Shown: positions 45,634 to 55,395 of the stretch, piece by piece
Position numbering within the stretch: position 1 is the first letter of the stretch
Layout: every line of letters starts with the position of its first letter
NCBI RefSeq assembly: GCF_900128895.1
Contig: NZ_FSQW01000002.1
Span: 124,001 to 188,000 of the forward strand
DNA: 64,000 nt
Direction: 5' to 3'
From: Parasphingorhabdus marina DSM 22363
Lineage (GTDB): Bacteria > Pseudomonadota > Alphaproteobacteria > Sphingomonadales > Sphingomonadaceae
Program-made: the position numbers and the translations under genes
Notes under the pieces: model-generated
Database searches by the model: none
What the model saw: only the letters and a program-made list of their open reading frames with translations
Told to the model about the DNA's origin: nothing

Positions 45634-46608
45634 TTGCTGATCGCCATCTTCACCCTGCTGCTGGGCTTTGTTGTGCTGATTGTCGGCGGCGAACTGCTCG
45701 TGCGCGGTGCGGTCCGGGTGGCGGAAAAGGCCGGAATGTCGCAGCTTCTGATCGGTCTGACGATTGTCGGTTTCGGCACGTCTGCACCGGAGCTGGTGGC
45801 GAGTGTCGAAGCGGCACGGGCCGGGTCTCCCGGCATTGCCTGGGGCAATGTTGTCGGGTCGAACCTGGCCAACAGCCTGCTGATCCTGGGTACGGCGTCC
45901 CTGATCCTGCCAATGATGGTCCCGCGCGGTCCGTTGGGGCGGGACGGCGGCCTGGCGTTTGCCGCCACCATCGTGCTGTGGCTGGTGGCCACAACATCGG
46001 GCACCACGGTTTTGTTCGGTGCGGCGTTTCTGGCGCTGCTGACAGCCTATCTGATCTACGCCTACTGGGTCGAGCGCACGCGGCCGGTTGGTGCCAGTGC
46101 ATTGCATGAAAAAGCCGAAGCTCTGGAGGTGACCGATACCCATCTGCACGATGAACAGCCGCTGTGGCGAGCCATTCTGGTGCTGCTGGCGGGTATCGTG
46201 CTGATCGTCGCCGGTGGCCGGTGGCTGGTCGAAGGCGCAGTAGATCTGGCGCGACTGCTGGGTATGAGCGAAGCGGTGATCGGCCTGACCGTTATCGCCA
46301 TCGGGACGTCGCTGCCGGAACTGGTGACCTCGGTCATCGCCGCTTACAAGGGAGCGAGCGCGGTTGCCCTCGGCAATGTGCTGGGTTCCAATATCTTCAA
46401 CCTGCTGCTCATAGGCGGGGTGACCGCCGTAATCGCGCCAGGATCCATCCCGCCCGAAATTGCCGGCTATGGGCTGCCCTTGCTGATTGTGGCGTCTGCC
46501 GTTTTGCTGATCTTTGCCATTACCGGCCGCCGGATCAGCCGCTGGGAAGGGGCCATCCTGCTGACTCTCTATATCGCGCAACTGATCTACAACCTCGTTG
46601 CTGTCTGA
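45634..46608 (+). CDS. calcium/sodium antiporter (CaCA family)
   Basis: A 324-residue, ten-helix protein with the two inverted alpha-repeats of cation/Ca exchangers: VGFGTSAPELVAS (about 46-58) and IAIGTSLPELVTS (about 225-237), each contributing Glu to the ion site. A cytoplasmic loop (about 150-175) links the halves. Translation likely starts at TTG 45634, three bases past argG; no ATG lies close. Confidence 0.87.
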   Translation: MLIAIFTLLLGFVVLIVGGELLVRGAVRVAEKAGMSQLLIGLTIVGFGTSAPELVASVEAARAGSPGIAWGNVVGSNLANSLLILGTASLILPMMVPRGPLGRDGGLAFAATIVLWLVATTSGTTVLFGAAFLALLTAYLIYAYWVERTRPVGASALHEKAEALEVTDTHLHDEQPLWRAILVLLAGIVLIVAGGRWLVEGAVDLARLLGMSEAVIGLTVIAIGTSLPELVTSVIAAYKGASAVALGNVLGSNIFNLLLIGGVTAVIAPGSIPPEIAGYGLPLLIVASAVLLIFAITGRRISRWEGAILLTLYIAQLIYNLVAV

Positions 46609-46614
46609 GTTTGT

Positions 46615-46639
46615 GCTGGACAAGCTGGACGCTTGTTTG
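46615..46639. repeat. 25-bp repeated motif, copy 2 (intergenic)
   Basis: Second copy of the 25-bp motif (core 46625-46637), starting 7 bases after the antiporter stop. It can pair ACAAGC with GCTTGT around TGGAC. It agrees with copy 1 at 21 of 25 positions. Confidence 0.5.
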
Positions 46640-46662
46640 ACCTCTTGACAATTTCTTATAAT
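46633..46662 (+). promoter_or_regulatory. candidate promoter of the arsenic operon
   Basis: TATAAT at 46657-46662 stands 17 bases before the arsR start region; TTGTTT at 46633-46638 is 18 bp upstream of it as a possible -35. TTGACC (46637) overlaps with a shorter spacing. An ArsR site would be expected to overlap here, but I see no clean dyad. Confidence 0.4.
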
Positions 46663-46679
46663 TCGATATTACTGGAAAT

Positions 46680-47024
46680 ATGGAAATTAAAGATACATTA
46701 TCGGCCGTTTCTGCCCTTTCAGCACTGGCTCAGGATCATCGCCTCGCGATTTTTCGGTTGCTCGTTCAGGCCGGATCGTCAGGTCTGCCGGCAGGGCGGA
46801 TCGCCGAGATGCTCGACCTGCCGGCCAGCTCGCTGTCCTTCCATCTGTCCCATTTGAAAAATGGCGGCATGATCCGGGATGAGCGGGAAGGGCGGTCGAT
46901 TATCTACCGGGCAGATTTTGACGCGATGAATGCGCTGATGGCGTTTCTGCTGGAAAATTGCTGTGCGGGCGAAGCCTGCCTGCCCGGCAGCCAGCAAGAG
47001 GCATTGAAGGAGACAATATCATGA
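46680..47024 (+). CDS. arsR: ArsR family arsenic-sensing repressor
   Basis: A 114-residue winged-helix repressor. The DNA-binding core IAEMLDLPASSLSFHLSHLKNGG is complete. The C-terminal Cys94-Cys95 and Cys100 (NCCAGEAC) match the spacing of Acidithiobacillus-type ArsR, where three cysteines near the end bind As(III). The start ATG at 46680 overlaps no other gene. Its stop overlaps the next start (ATGA, 47021-47024). Confidence 0.87.
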   Translation: MEIKDTLSAVSALSALAQDHRLAIFRLLVQAGSSGLPAGRIAEMLDLPASSLSFHLSHLKNGGMIRDEREGRSIIYRADFDAMNALMAFLLENCCAGEACLPGSQQEALKETIS

Positions 47025-47446
47025 CAAGGTTTCATCTGAATCTGAAAGTTGCGGACCTGGAAAAGTCCCGCGAGTTTTACAGCCACCTGTTCGGAGCCGA
47101 ACCCGCGGTGGTGAAACCCGACTATGTCAAGTGGATGCTGGATGATCCCTTCATCAACTTTTCAATCGAGCCGGGCACCGGGGACACCGGTATCGCCCAT
47201 GTCGGGCTGCAGGCCGAAAATCCCGATGAATTGCGGGCAATTTACGATCGCGTGCAAGACGCGGCAGGACCCCGCTTCGAAGAAGGCGAGACGACCTGCT
47301 GCTATGCATCATCAGAGAAAAACTGGACCAGCGATCCGGACGGCGTGATCTGGGAAGCCTTTCATACCGAAGGGCAGGTCACCCATTATGGCAAGGTGCC
47401 CGAGATGGGCAAAATGTCTGATCCGACCTCCTGCTGTCTGAGCTGA
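47021..47446 (+). CDS. arsI: ArsI-type C-As lyase / CadI-like VOC protein
   Basis: A 141-residue VOC-fold protein. Candidate metal ligands are His5, His60 and Glu112. Vicinal Cys93-Cys94 in TTCCYASSEKNWTSDPDG match the arsenite/MAs(III) pair of ArsI, and a terminal SCC (137-139) is a family trait. ArsI demethylates trivalent organoarsenicals using Fe(II). The start ATG at 47021 overlaps the arsR stop, so the two genes are coupled. Confidence 0.85.
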   Translation: MTRFHLNLKVADLEKSREFYSHLFGAEPAVVKPDYVKWMLDDPFINFSIEPGTGDTGIAHVGLQAENPDELRAIYDRVQDAAGPRFEEGETTCCYASSEKNWTSDPDGVIWEAFHTEGQVTHYGKVPEMGKMSDPTSCCLS

Positions 47447-47457
47447 CGCGGTCAATC

Positions 47458-48153
47458 ATGTGGGGCTTTTCGCTGGCGCAAAAGCTGGGCGCCGAGGCGC
47501 TCGGATCGTTTTTTCTGTTCGCGACCGTCGTGGGGTCCGGAATCATGGCCGAAACACTGGCGGGCGGCAATGTCGCTATCGCCTTGCTCGGAAACACGCT
47601 GGCGACGGGCGCCATATTGTTCGTGCTGATCGCGATCCTGGCGCCCATTTCGGGTGCCCATTTCAACCCCGCTGTCACCCTGGTCATGTTCCTGCGCAAG
47701 CAATTGCCGATATCTGCTGCCGTGCTGTTTGTAATGGCGCAACTGGCGGGCGGGTTGATCGGAGTCTGGTCGGCCCATGTCATGTTTGACATGCCGGTCG
47801 TTCAGTTCAGCGAAAAAGTCCGGACGGGCAATGGCCAGTGGCTGGGTGAACTGATTGCCACTTTCGGCTTGATATTCACGATATTGGGTACCGTCCGATT
47901 TCGACCCGAATGGGTGGCACCGGCAGTGGGGCTCTACATTTCCGCCGGATACTGGTTCACGAGTTCAACCAGCTTCGCCAATCCGGCGATTACGGTGGGC
48001 CGGGCATTTTCCAACAGTTTTGCAGGCATCGCGCCGGAACATGTCGCCGGGTTCGTGATCGCCCAGTTTGCGGGTGCCATTCTTGCCTGGGCGCTGGCGA
48101 TCTGGCTATTCGAGCCAAAAACCTCGGCAACGCAATCTTCCGTTGCAAAATAG
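47458..48153 (+). CDS. aquaglyceroporin / MIP family channel (AqpS-like)
   Basis: A 231-residue six-helix channel. The two pore motifs are SGAHFNPAVT (NPA at 70-72) and SFANPAITVGR. Aquaglyceroporins in arsenic operons (for example Sinorhizobium AqpS) let As(III) out of the cell. Its place 11 bp after arsI supports that role over glycerol uptake. No arsC, arsB or acr3 gene is in the window, so this module depends on diffusion through the channel or on pumps elsewhere. Confidence 0.85.
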   Translation: MWGFSLAQKLGAEALGSFFLFATVVGSGIMAETLAGGNVAIALLGNTLATGAILFVLIAILAPISGAHFNPAVTLVMFLRKQLPISAAVLFVMAQLAGGLIGVWSAHVMFDMPVVQFSEKVRTGNGQWLGELIATFGLIFTILGTVRFRPEWVAPAVGLYISAGYWFTSSTSFANPAITVGRAFSNSFAGIAPEHVAGFVIAQFAGAILAWALAIWLFEPKTSATQSSVAK

Positions 48154-48240
48154 GGAATCAGTCCCTAAATAGCAGTCATCCCGACATGGTGAGAAGTGAA
48201 GGGGCTGGCGCCGAAAGGGGCCGGCGGTTTTAGCCTTTGT
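48151..48240 (+). terminator. hairpins at the end of the arsenic operon
   Basis: TAGGGA and TCCCTA (48151-48156, 48162-48167) form a short stem. A second GC-rich stem of GCTGGC with GCCGGC (about 48204-48225) is followed by GGTTTTAGCC. The second may act as a terminator before the rimP operon; neither is strong. Confidence 0.35.
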
Positions 48241-48259
48241 GCAATAGACTGGAAGATTT

Positions 48260-48805
48260 TTGGCCGACCTGAACACACTTGAACAGCTGATCGAACCGGA
48301 AGCGACCGCTTTGGGTTTCGATCTTGTGCGCGTTCAGTTTGTCGCAGGTGCGGACGAGCTGACGCTGCAGGTCATGGCCGAGCGTCCGGAAACGGGCCAG
48401 CTCAACATTGATGACTGCGCGGCATTGTCCCGGCGGATTTCGGAGAAGTTTGACGAGATCGATCCCATTGCCGAAGCCTATCGCCTGGAAGTCAGTTCTC
48501 CCGGGATTGACCGACCTCTGACCCGGGCGAAGGACTATGCCAACTGGGCAGGGCATGAAGCTCGGATCAACCTGATCGAGGCTGTGGACGGCAAAAAACA
48601 GCTACGCGGCTTGCTGGCTGGCGCAGAAGGTGAGATAATAGCGATTGACGATCGCAAGTCTGGGCGTCAGGAGACGGCTCTGTCGAACGTGCATAGCGCG
48701 AAACTGATTCTGACCGATGCCCTTATTGCCGCAACCGTGCCGGTATCCCCGGACGGAGCGGACGAGATTGAAGAAGATACTCTAGTAGAAGAACAGGAAG
48801 ATTAA
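48260..48805 (+). CDS. rimP: ribosome maturation factor RimP
   Basis: A 181-residue protein needed for 30S maturation. The N-terminal RimP fold ends in the conserved YRLEVSSPGIDRPL, and an SM-like C-terminal domain follows. Start is TTG at 48260 with GGAAG upstream; no ATG is close. It heads the classical rimP-nusA-infB operon; nusA begins 2 bases after its stop. Confidence 0.93.
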   Translation: MADLNTLEQLIEPEATALGFDLVRVQFVAGADELTLQVMAERPETGQLNIDDCAALSRRISEKFDEIDPIAEAYRLEVSSPGIDRPLTRAKDYANWAGHEARINLIEAVDGKKQLRGLLAGAEGEIIAIDDRKSGRQETALSNVHSAKLILTDALIAATVPVSPDGADEIEEDTLVEEQED

Positions 48806-48807
48806 TC

Positions 48808-50451
48808 ATGGCCAGTGCCATTTCTGCAAACAAGGCTGAACTGCTTGCGATCGCCAATGCGGTTGCATCGGAAAAGATGATCGACAAGGAAATCGTTGTC
48901 GAAGCGATGGAAGAGGCGATCCAGAAAGCCGCCCGTGCCCGCTATGGCGCGGAGAACGACATTCGCGCCAAGCTCGACGTGCAGACCGGTGACCTGCGCT
49001 TGTGGCGGGTTGTCGAAGTGGTCGAAGAAGTCGAGGACTATTTCAAGCAGGTCGACCTGAAACAAGCGGAAAAGCTGGAAAAAGGTTCGAAAGTTGGCGA
49101 CTTTATTGTGGATCCGCTGCCCGCTGTTGATCTGGGCCGGATTGATGCCCAGTCGGCCAAGCAGGTGATCTTTCAGAAAGTCCGCGATGCAGAACGCGAG
49201 CGGCAGTTCGAGGAATTCAAGGACCGTGCCGGCGAAATCATAACTGGTGTCGTGAAATCCGTGGAATTCGGTCATGTGGTTGTGGATCTGGGCCGGGCCG
49301 AAGGTGTTATTCGCCGGGATCAGCAGATTCCCCGTGAAGCTGCCCGGGTCGGTGACCGTGTTCGTGCGCTGATCCTGAACGTGCGCCGCGAAAACCGCGG
49401 ACCGCAGATTTTCCTGTCTCGCGCACATCCCGATTTCATGAAACTGCTCTTCGCACAGGAAGTGCCGGAAATTTATGACGGCATTATCGAAATCAAGGCC
49501 GCCGCCCGTGATCCCGGAAGCCGGGCAAAAATCGGTGTGATCAGCCAGGACAGCTCGATCGATCCGGTCGGCGCCTGTGTCGGCATGAAGGGTAGCCGTG
49601 TGCAGGCCGTGGTTCAGGAAATGCAGGGCGAGAAAATCGACATCATTCCCTGGTCCGACGATATTGCAACTTTCGTCGTCAACGCATTGCAGCCGGCAAC
49701 CGTCAGCCGGGTGCTGATTGACGAAGAGGAAGGCCGCATCGAAGTGGTTGTTCCCGATGACCAGCTGAGTCTCGCCATTGGTCGCCGCGGACAGAATGTC
49801 CGTCTTGCGTCGCAGCTGACCGGACTCGCCATCGACATCATGACCGAAGCGGACAGCAGCGAGAAGCGCCAGGCCGAATTCGCCCAGCGCACCGCGATGT
49901 TCCAGGAAGATCTCGATGTCGACGAAACCCTGTCGCAGCTTCTGGTGGCCGAAGGTTTCAGCGAAATGGAAGAGGTCGCCTATGTCGCTCCGGAAGAGCT
50001 TTCCGGCATCGAAGGATTTGATGAGGAACTGGCAGCCGAGCTGCAAAGCCGGGCTCTCGAAGCACTGGAACGGCGCGAACAGGCGGCAAAGGCTGAACGG
50101 ACCGAGCTGGGCGTCGAGGATGCGATTGCCGAACTGCCGTACATGACCGAAGCCATGCTGGTGACACTGGGCAAGGCCGGACTCAAGACGCTGGACGATG
50201 TTGCCGATCTGGCAACGGACGAGCTGGTGCTCAAGCGCAAGGCCGAACCGCGGCGTCGCAATGACAATCGCAAGCCGGAACCCGATGGTGTGCTGGCCGA
50301 ATATGGTCTGACCGAAGAGCAGGGCAATGAAATTATCATGGCCGCTCGTGCGCACTGGTTCGAGGACGAGGAAGACCCGGCACCCGCAGCGGAAGCTGCG
50401 CCAGCCGATGCGGAAAACGGGGAGGACGCGAATGCGGAAGCTCCCCAATGA
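48808..50451 (+). CDS. nusA: transcription termination/antitermination factor NusA
   Basis: A 547-residue RNA polymerase elongation factor. Order: N-terminal polymerase-binding domain (1-130), S1 domain (about 135-200), two KH domains with [12 protein letters not shown] and [12 protein letters not shown], and C-terminal acidic HhH repeats (about 370-510). An Ala/Glu-rich tail ends the chain. The next gene starts inside its last codons. Confidence 0.96.
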   Translation: MASAISANKAELLAIANAVASEKMIDKEIVVEAMEEAIQKAARARYGAENDIRAKLDVQTGDLRLWRVVEVVEEVEDYFKQVDLKQAEKLEKGSKVGDFIVDPLPAVDLGRIDAQSAKQVIFQKVRDAERERQFEEFKDRAGEIITGVVKSVEFGHVVVDLGRAEGVIRRDQQIPREAARVGDRVRALILNVRRENRGPQIFLSRAHPDFMKLLFAQEVPEIYDGIIEIKAAARDPGSRAKIGVISQDSSIDPVGACVGMKGSRVQAVVQEMQGEKIDIIPWSDDIATFVVNALQPATVSRVLIDEEEGRIEVVVPDDQLSLAIGRRGQNVRLASQLTGLAIDIMTEADSSEKRQAEFAQRTAMFQEDLDVDETLSQLLVAEGFSEMEEVAYVAPEELSGIEGFDEELAAELQSRALEALERREQAAKAERTELGVEDAIAELPYMTEAMLVTLGKAGLKTLDDVADLATDELVLKRKAEPRRRNDNRKPEPDGVLAEYGLTEEQGNEIIMAARAHWFEDEEDPAPAAEAAPADAENGEDANAEAPQ

Positions 50452-51115
50452 GACGCGCTCTGAAACTCTAGATCGCGTACCACACCGTAAATGCATATTG
50501 ACCGGGGAGAGTTCTCCCGCGGAGCAACTGGTACGTCTGGCGCTGGGGCCGGATAATCAGGTCGCACCCGATATCCGGGAAAAAGCACCTGGCCGTGGCG
50601 CGTGGATCGGGGTCGATCGGACTGCACTTGAAAATGCGCACGCCAGGGGCCAGCTAAAGGCAGCGCTGGCACGGGCCTTCAAGGACGGAAAGCTTGATAT
50701 TCCCGACGATCTCGCCGAGCAGGTGGAGCGCGGTCTGGAGCGGGCAACGCTGGACCGATTGGGCCTCGAGGCGCGTGGTGGCAGCCTGCTTACCGGTTCC
50801 GAAAAAATCGCCAATGCGGCACGTCAGGGAGATATTGTTCTTCTGCTGCACGCGGCCGATGCGGGGCAGGATGGTTCCGGGAAACTGGATCAGGCATGGC
50901 GCGTGGGATCAGACCGTGAAGGCGACAAGCTGCGCGGTGTGATATTGCCGGTGGACCGACAGGGCCTTTCTGTGGCATTGGGCCGTCAGAATGTGGTGCA
51001 TATCGGAATAACCGACAAGCGCGCAGCGGGGCGTGTTTCGCACATGCTGAACAGATGGCGTCACTTTATCGGTTCCGGCGGAGCGGATGATGAAGTGCCC
51101 CGGAAGGTTGCGTGA
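50432..51115 (+). CDS. YlxR-L7Ae fusion RNA-binding protein (DUF448)
   Basis: About 227 residues. An N-terminal YlxR/DUF448 domain (VPHRKCILTGESSP, GRGAWIGVDRTALENAHARGQ) is followed by an L7Ae-like K-turn domain (LTGSEKIANAARQGDIVLLLHAADAG). This fusion is typical of alphaproteobacteria; elsewhere the two are separate genes. The ATG at 50432 with GGGGAGG upstream overlaps nusA by 20 bases. A role in rRNA or RNase P handling is inferred. Confidence 0.85.
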   Translation: MRKLPNETRSETLDRVPHRKCILTGESSPAEQLVRLALGPDNQVAPDIREKAPGRGAWIGVDRTALENAHARGQLKAALARAFKDGKLDIPDDLAEQVERGLERATLDRLGLEARGGSLLTGSEKIANAARQGDIVLLLHAADAGQDGSGKLDQAWRVGSDREGDKLRGVILPVDRQGLSVALGRQNVVHIGITDKRAAGRVSHMLNRWRHFIGSGGADDEVPRKVA

Positions 51116-51175
51116 GTGGTTGTTCGAGTTTTGAGTACCAAATTCAAATTGATGATTAAGGATTAAGTCTGTTCG

Positions 51176-53698
51176 ATGAGTGATAATACAAAAGATACGC
51201 CAAAACCTGCACGCAAGCCTCTGGGGCTGAAGCGTTCGGTGGAGCCTGGCGAGGTCAAGCAGACGTTTAGCCACGGCCGCACCAACAAGGTCGTTGTGGA
51301 AGTCAAGCGGCGCAAGCTGGTAGGCAAGCCCGGCGCACAGGAACCTGCGAAGGAAGTCAAGAAGGAGGCTCCGGCCCCCGCACCGGCGCCTGTGGAAGAG
51401 AAAAAGCCTGCTCCGGCTCCGAAGCAGGACGATGTCCTCACACGTCAGGAAATGCAGGCCAAGCTTCTGCGTGAAGCGGAAGAGGCCCGTCTCGCAGCCA
51501 TGGAAGAAGCGCGCAAGCGTGATGCCAAGGCGAAAAAGGACCAGACGGAAGAAGAGAAACGGCGCGCCGAAGAAAATCGCAAGGCGGAGGAAGAAGCTGC
51601 TCGCAAGGCTGCCGAAGAGATCGCCGCTGCCGAAAAAGCGGCAGCCGATGCTTCTGCCGCCGCCGAAGCCGAAAAGACCGACGCTCCGGCCGCCAAATCC
51701 AGTGCGCATCCGCCAGCGCGGAAGTTCACGCCCGTGGAATCGCCGAAGCGGCCCAAGCCGGACAAATCCAAACCGGGACGTTCGGACCGTGGCGATCGCC
51801 GCCAGTCCGGCAAGCTGACCGTCAACCGGGCTCTCGCTGGCGAAGATGGTGCGGCACGCGCGCGGTCGCTGGCTGCGCTGAAACGGGCGCGCGAGAAAGA
51901 AAAGCGGGCGGCCATGTCGGGTCAGCCGCGTGAGCCGCGAGAGAAGCAGGTTCGCGATGTTGTCGTTCCGGAAGCGATTACCGTGCAGGAACTGTCCAAG
52001 CGTATGGGCGAGAAGGGCGCTGACCTTGTGAAATCCCTGTTCAACATGGGATCCATGGTGACGGTGAATCAAACCATCGATCAGGATACTGCGGAACTGC
52101 TCGTCGAGGAATTCGGTCACCGTATTCAGCGCGTGTCCGAATCCGATGTCGAAATCGATACCGAGGCAGATGTCGATCCGGAAGAAACCCTCAAGCCGCG
52201 GCCTCCGGTCGTGACCATCATGGGCCATGTCGATCATGGCAAGACGTCGCTGCTCGATGCCCTGCGTGGCACCGATGTGGTGGCTGGCGAAGCGGGCGGA
52301 ATTACCCAGCATATCGGCGCCTACCAGGTGAAGATGAAGAATGGCGACAAGGTCACCTTCCTCGATACGCCGGGCCATGAAGCCTTTACCAGCATGCGCT
52401 CGCGTGGCGCCAATGTAACGGATATCGTCATTTTGGTGGTGGCTGCGGATGACGGCCTGATGCCGCAGACGATCGAGGCGATCAATCACACCAAGGCGGC
52501 GGAAGTCCCGATGATTGTGGCGATCAACAAGATCGACAAGGAAGGCGCGGATCCGACCCAGGTGCGGACCCGTCTGCTGGAACATGAAGTGATTGTCGAG
52601 GAAATGTCCGGTGACGTGCAGGATGTCGAAGTGTCGGCTCTGAAGAAGACCAATCTCGACGAGCTGATGGAGAAAATCCATCTGCAGGCAGAACTGCTGG
52701 AACTGAAGGCGCGTCCGGACCGGGCCGCCGAAGCGATTGTCGTCGAAGCCAAGCTCGACAAGGGCCGGGGCCCGGTGGCGACGGTTCTGGTCCAGCGCGG
52801 GACGCTGAAACGCGGCGATGTGTTTGTTGTCGGTTCGCAAACCGGTAAAGTCCGGGCAATGATCGACGACAAGGGTGCGCAGCCCAAGGAAGCCGGTCCT
52901 TCGGTTCCGGTGGAAGTTCTTGGCCTGTCGGGTGTTCCGTCCGCAGGTGACAAACTCACCGTGGTCGAGAATGAGGCCCGTGCCCGCGAAGTTGCGGCCT
53001 ATCGTGCGGAGCAGGAAAAACTGCAGCGCACAACGCAGGCACCGACCTCGCTGGAGAACATGTTCTCCGCCGCCGCCGACAGCGCAGTGGAATTCCCGCT
53101 GCTCGTCAAGGCGGATGTCCAGGGCTCAACCGAGGCCATTGTCCAGGCGCTCAACAAGATTTCCAACGATGATATCAAGGTCCGTATCTTGCACAGCGGC
53201 GTGGGCGCGATCACCGAAAGTGACGTGACGCTGGCCGCTGCCAGCAATGCGCCGATTATCGGCTTCAACGTCCGTCCCAATGCCAAGGCGCGGGAAATCG
53301 CCAAGCGCGATGGTGTGCGGCTCAAATATTTTGACATTATCTACGACCTGACCGACGAAATTCGCGCGGAAATGGCCGGGGAGCTGGGTCCCGAAAAGAT
53401 CGAGAATGTCATGGGCCGGGCCGAGGTCAAGGAAGTGTTCAAGTCTGGCAAGAAGGACAAGGCCGCTGGTCTGCTGGTCACCGAAGGTGCCCTGCGCAAA
53501 GGCCTGTTCGCGCGCCTGACCCGCGAAGACGTGATTGTCAGCAAGACAACCATCGCCTCGCTGCGCCGGTTCAAGGACGATGTCGATGAAGTTCGAGCTG
53601 GCATGGAATGTGGTGCGGTGCTCGAAGACACCAACGACATCAAGCCGGGCGACATGCTGGAAGTCTTTGAAGTCGAAGAGAAAGAGCGGGTTCTGTAA
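51176..53698 (+). CDS. infB: translation initiation factor IF-2
   Basis: An 840-residue GTPase placing fMet-tRNA on the 30S subunit. A long charged Ala/Lys/Glu-rich N-terminal region (1-260) precedes the IF-2 N domain. The G domain has G1 GHVDHGKT at 350-357, DTPGHEAF and NKIDKEG, followed by domains II-IV. Upstream is a 60-bp gap after the YlxR fusion. A palindromic element begins two bases after its stop. Confidence 0.97.
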   Translation: MSDNTKDTPKPARKPLGLKRSVEPGEVKQTFSHGRTNKVVVEVKRRKLVGKPGAQEPAKEVKKEAPAPAPAPVEEKKPAPAPKQDDVLTRQEMQAKLLREAEEARLAAMEEARKRDAKAKKDQTEEEKRRAEENRKAEEEAARKAAEEIAAAEKAAADASAAAEAEKTDAPAAKSSAHPPARKFTPVESPKRPKPDKSKPGRSDRGDRRQSGKLTVNRALAGEDGAARARSLAALKRAREKEKRAAMSGQPREPREKQVRDVVVPEAITVQELSKRMGEKGADLVKSLFNMGSMVTVNQTIDQDTAELLVEEFGHRIQRVSESDVEIDTEADVDPEETLKPRPPVVTIMGHVDHGKTSLLDALRGTDVVAGEAGGITQHIGAYQVKMKNGDKVTFLDTPGHEAFTSMRSRGANVTDIVILVVAADDGLMPQTIEAINHTKAAEVPMIVAINKIDKEGADPTQVRTRLLEHEVIVEEMSGDVQDVEVSALKKTNLDELMEKIHLQAELLELKARPDRAAEAIVVEAKLDKGRGPVATVLVQRGTLKRGDVFVVGSQTGKVRAMIDDKGAQPKEAGPSVPVEVLGLSGVPSAGDKLTVVENEARAREVAAYRAEQEKLQRTTQAPTSLENMFSAAADSAVEFPLLVKADVQGSTEAIVQALNKISNDDIKVRILHSGVGAITESDVTLAAASNAPIIGFNVRPNAKAREIAKRDGVRLKYFDIIYDLTDEIRAEMAGELGPEKIENVMGRAEVKEVFKSGKKDKAAGLLVTEGALRKGLFARLTREDVIVSKTTIASLRRFKDDVDEVRAGMECGAVLEDTNDIKPGDMLEVFEVEEKERVL

Positions 53699-53700
53699 TT

Positions 53701-53791
53701 CCCCTCCCGTTTACGGGAGGGGTTAGGGGAGGGCCAGTGCCCTCCTCGGACAATCCCTCCCCCGACCCCTCCCGCAAGCGGGAGGGGGGAG
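53701..53791. repeat. bipartite palindromic element, family A copy 1
   Basis: Hairpin 1 pairs 53701-53709 with 53714-53722 (loop TTTA). Hairpin 2 pairs 53766-53775 with 53778-53787 (loop AA, perfect 10 bp). Between them GGGGAGGG (53726-53733) can pair with CCCTCCCC (53755-53762), enclosing a short core. The whole is an inverted repeat of two hairpins. Its right edge contributes the rbfA ribosome site. A second family A copy is at 62900-63003. Confidence 0.85.
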
Positions 53792-53800
53792 ATACTGCAT

Positions 53801-54211
53801 ATGGCCAAATATAACGACACATCTCCCGAAGGCCGCTCGGTGCGCCTTCTCCGCGTGGGCGAGCAGGTGCGGCATATTCTGTCCGAGCTGCTGATGCGCG
53901 GCGAGGTGCATGACGAGGTGCTGACCAGCAGCAGCGTCAGCGTCACCGAGGTCCGGATGTCGCCTGACTTGCGCCATGCGACGGTTTTTGTGAAACCGCT
54001 GCTCGGCACCGACGAGGCCGACATCATCAAGGCGCTGAGAACCAACACCGCCTGGTTCCAGAAGCAGGTCGCGAGCCGGATCAAGATGAAATATGCCGCG
54101 AAGCTGAAATTCCTCGCGGACGAAAGTTTCGACGAAGCCGCCCATATCGAGTATCTGCTGAGCAACCCGAAAGTCGCCCAGGATCTGGATGGAACCGAAG
54201 GCACGGAATGA
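53801..54211 (+). CDS. rbfA: 30S ribosome-binding factor RbfA
   Basis: A 136-residue KH-fold protein for late 30S assembly. [36 protein letters not shown] and [28 protein letters not shown] (residues 94-121) are conserved. The ATG at 53801 follows GGGAGGGGGGAGATACTGCAT, so its Shine-Dalgarno sequence lies in the arm of the palindromic element. Confidence 0.95.
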   Translation: MAKYNDTSPEGRSVRLLRVGEQVRHILSELLMRGEVHDEVLTSSSVSVTEVRMSPDLRHATVFVKPLLGTDEADIIKALRTNTAWFQKQVASRIKMKYAAKLKFLADESFDEAAHIEYLLSNPKVAQDLDGTEGTE

Positions 54212-54284
54212 GCCTTCAATTGTGACCGGCTGCGTCAGCATTTCCCGCCTTTCACCTCTGCCATGTTGTTGATAGACAGATCAA

Positions 54285-54863
54285 ATGGCCAAGCTCTATT
54301 TCTATTACAGCTCGATGAATGCGGGCAAATCGACGACCTTGTTGCAGGCGGATTTCAACTATCGCGAGCGCGGTATGCGGACGATGGTATGGACCGCACA
54401 TCTGGATGACCGCGATGATGCCGGGTGGATCAACTCCCGTATTGGTCTCAGGAAAAAGGCGAATCTCTTTGACGATCAGACCGACATGCTGGCCGATATC
54501 AGCGCATTGCACGAGGAGGCTCCGCTGGACTGCGTGCTGATCGACGAGGCGCAGTTTCTAACCAAGGACCAGGTGTTCCAGCTGGCCCTGGTTTGTGACC
54601 AGCTCAAGATCCCTGTGCTCGCCTATGGGCTCCGTACGGATTTTCAGGCGGCGCTGTTCCCGGGTAGTGCGCAATTGCTGGCGATTGCGGACGAACTGGT
54701 GGAGCTCAAGGCCGTCTGTGAATGCGGCAGCAAATCGACGATGAACATGCGGGTCGATGAAAAAGGCAATCCCGTGCTGGCCGGGGAACAGACCGAAATT
54801 GGCGGCAATGAGCTCTATATCGCCCTGTGCCGCAAGCATTTTATGGAACGGCTCAATGGCTGA
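54285..54863 (+). CDS. tdk: thymidine kinase
   Basis: A 192-residue type II thymidine kinase. The P-loop SSMNAGKST is at about 9-17, DEAQFL is the Mg site, and a Cys4 zinc cluster is partly visible (VCECGSK, LCRKHF). It makes dTMP for salvage. It sits between rbfA and truB, where most relatives have no tdk. The GNAT gene overlaps its stop by 8 bases. Confidence 0.93.
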   Translation: MAKLYFYYSSMNAGKSTTLLQADFNYRERGMRTMVWTAHLDDRDDAGWINSRIGLRKKANLFDDQTDMLADISALHEEAPLDCVLIDEAQFLTKDQVFQLALVCDQLKIPVLAYGLRTDFQAALFPGSAQLLAIADELVELKAVCECGSKSTMNMRVDEKGNPVLAGEQTEIGGNELYIALCRKHFMERLNG

Positions 54864-55395
54864 ACTTTTACAGGTCCTCGAATGTGGACCCGTGCGGCTG
54901 GAACCACTGCAGCAACATCATCTGGAGCCGCTGCGGGCGGCCTGCGCGGAAGATCAGGAGATATGGGAGATTTATCCGGTATCGATGCTGGACGAAAATT
55001 TCGACAAGGCGATGCGGGCTTTTCATGACCTCAAGAGCTGGGCGCAATTTGCCGTGATCAATACCGAAACCGGTCAGGTGGTCGGCATGACCAATTATAT
55101 CAATCCGGACATGACCACGAAAGTTACCGAGATTGGCGGGACCTATATCGCACCTTCCGTTCGGGGCAGTGGCTTTAACGAAGTGATGAAGAAGCTGATG
55201 ATCGATCATGCCTTTGCCAGCGGCTTTACCCGGATCGAATTCCGCGTCGATACCCGCAACAAGCGCTCCATGGCGGCCGTCCTGAAGCTCGGCGCCAAGC
55301 ACGAGGGCACATTGCGGAAAAACCGGATCACCTGGACCGGATATGTCCGGGATACGGCGGTTTTCGGATTGCTGAAAGACGAGTGGAATCATTGA
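54856..55395 (+). CDS. GNAT family N-acetyltransferase (RimJ/RimL-like)
   Basis: A 179-residue acetyltransferase from ATG 54856 (inside the tdk end), preferred over a longer frame. VRLEPLQQHHLEPLRAA opens the fold, GTYIAPSVRGSGFNE is the acetyl-CoA loop region, and RIEFRVDTRNKRSMAAVLKLGAKHEGTLR is typical of RimJ/RimL relatives. Substrate unknown. truB begins inside its last codons. Confidence 0.85.
   Translation: MAELLQVLECGPVRLEPLQQHHLEPLRAACAEDQEIWEIYPVSMLDENFDKAMRAFHDLKSWAQFAVINTETGQVVGMTNYINPDMTTKVTEIGGTYIAPSVRGSGFNEVMKKLMIDHAFASGFTRIEFRVDTRNKRSMAAVLKLGAKHEGTLRKNRITWTGYVRDTAVFGLLKDEWNH

Noticed and set aside
48802-50496. 564-codon open frame opposite nusA
   Set aside because: Antisense shadow of nusA with no family likeness.
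50909-52840. 643-codon open frame opposite infB
   Set aside because: Antisense shadow; its length comes from codon bias of infB, not from a real gene.
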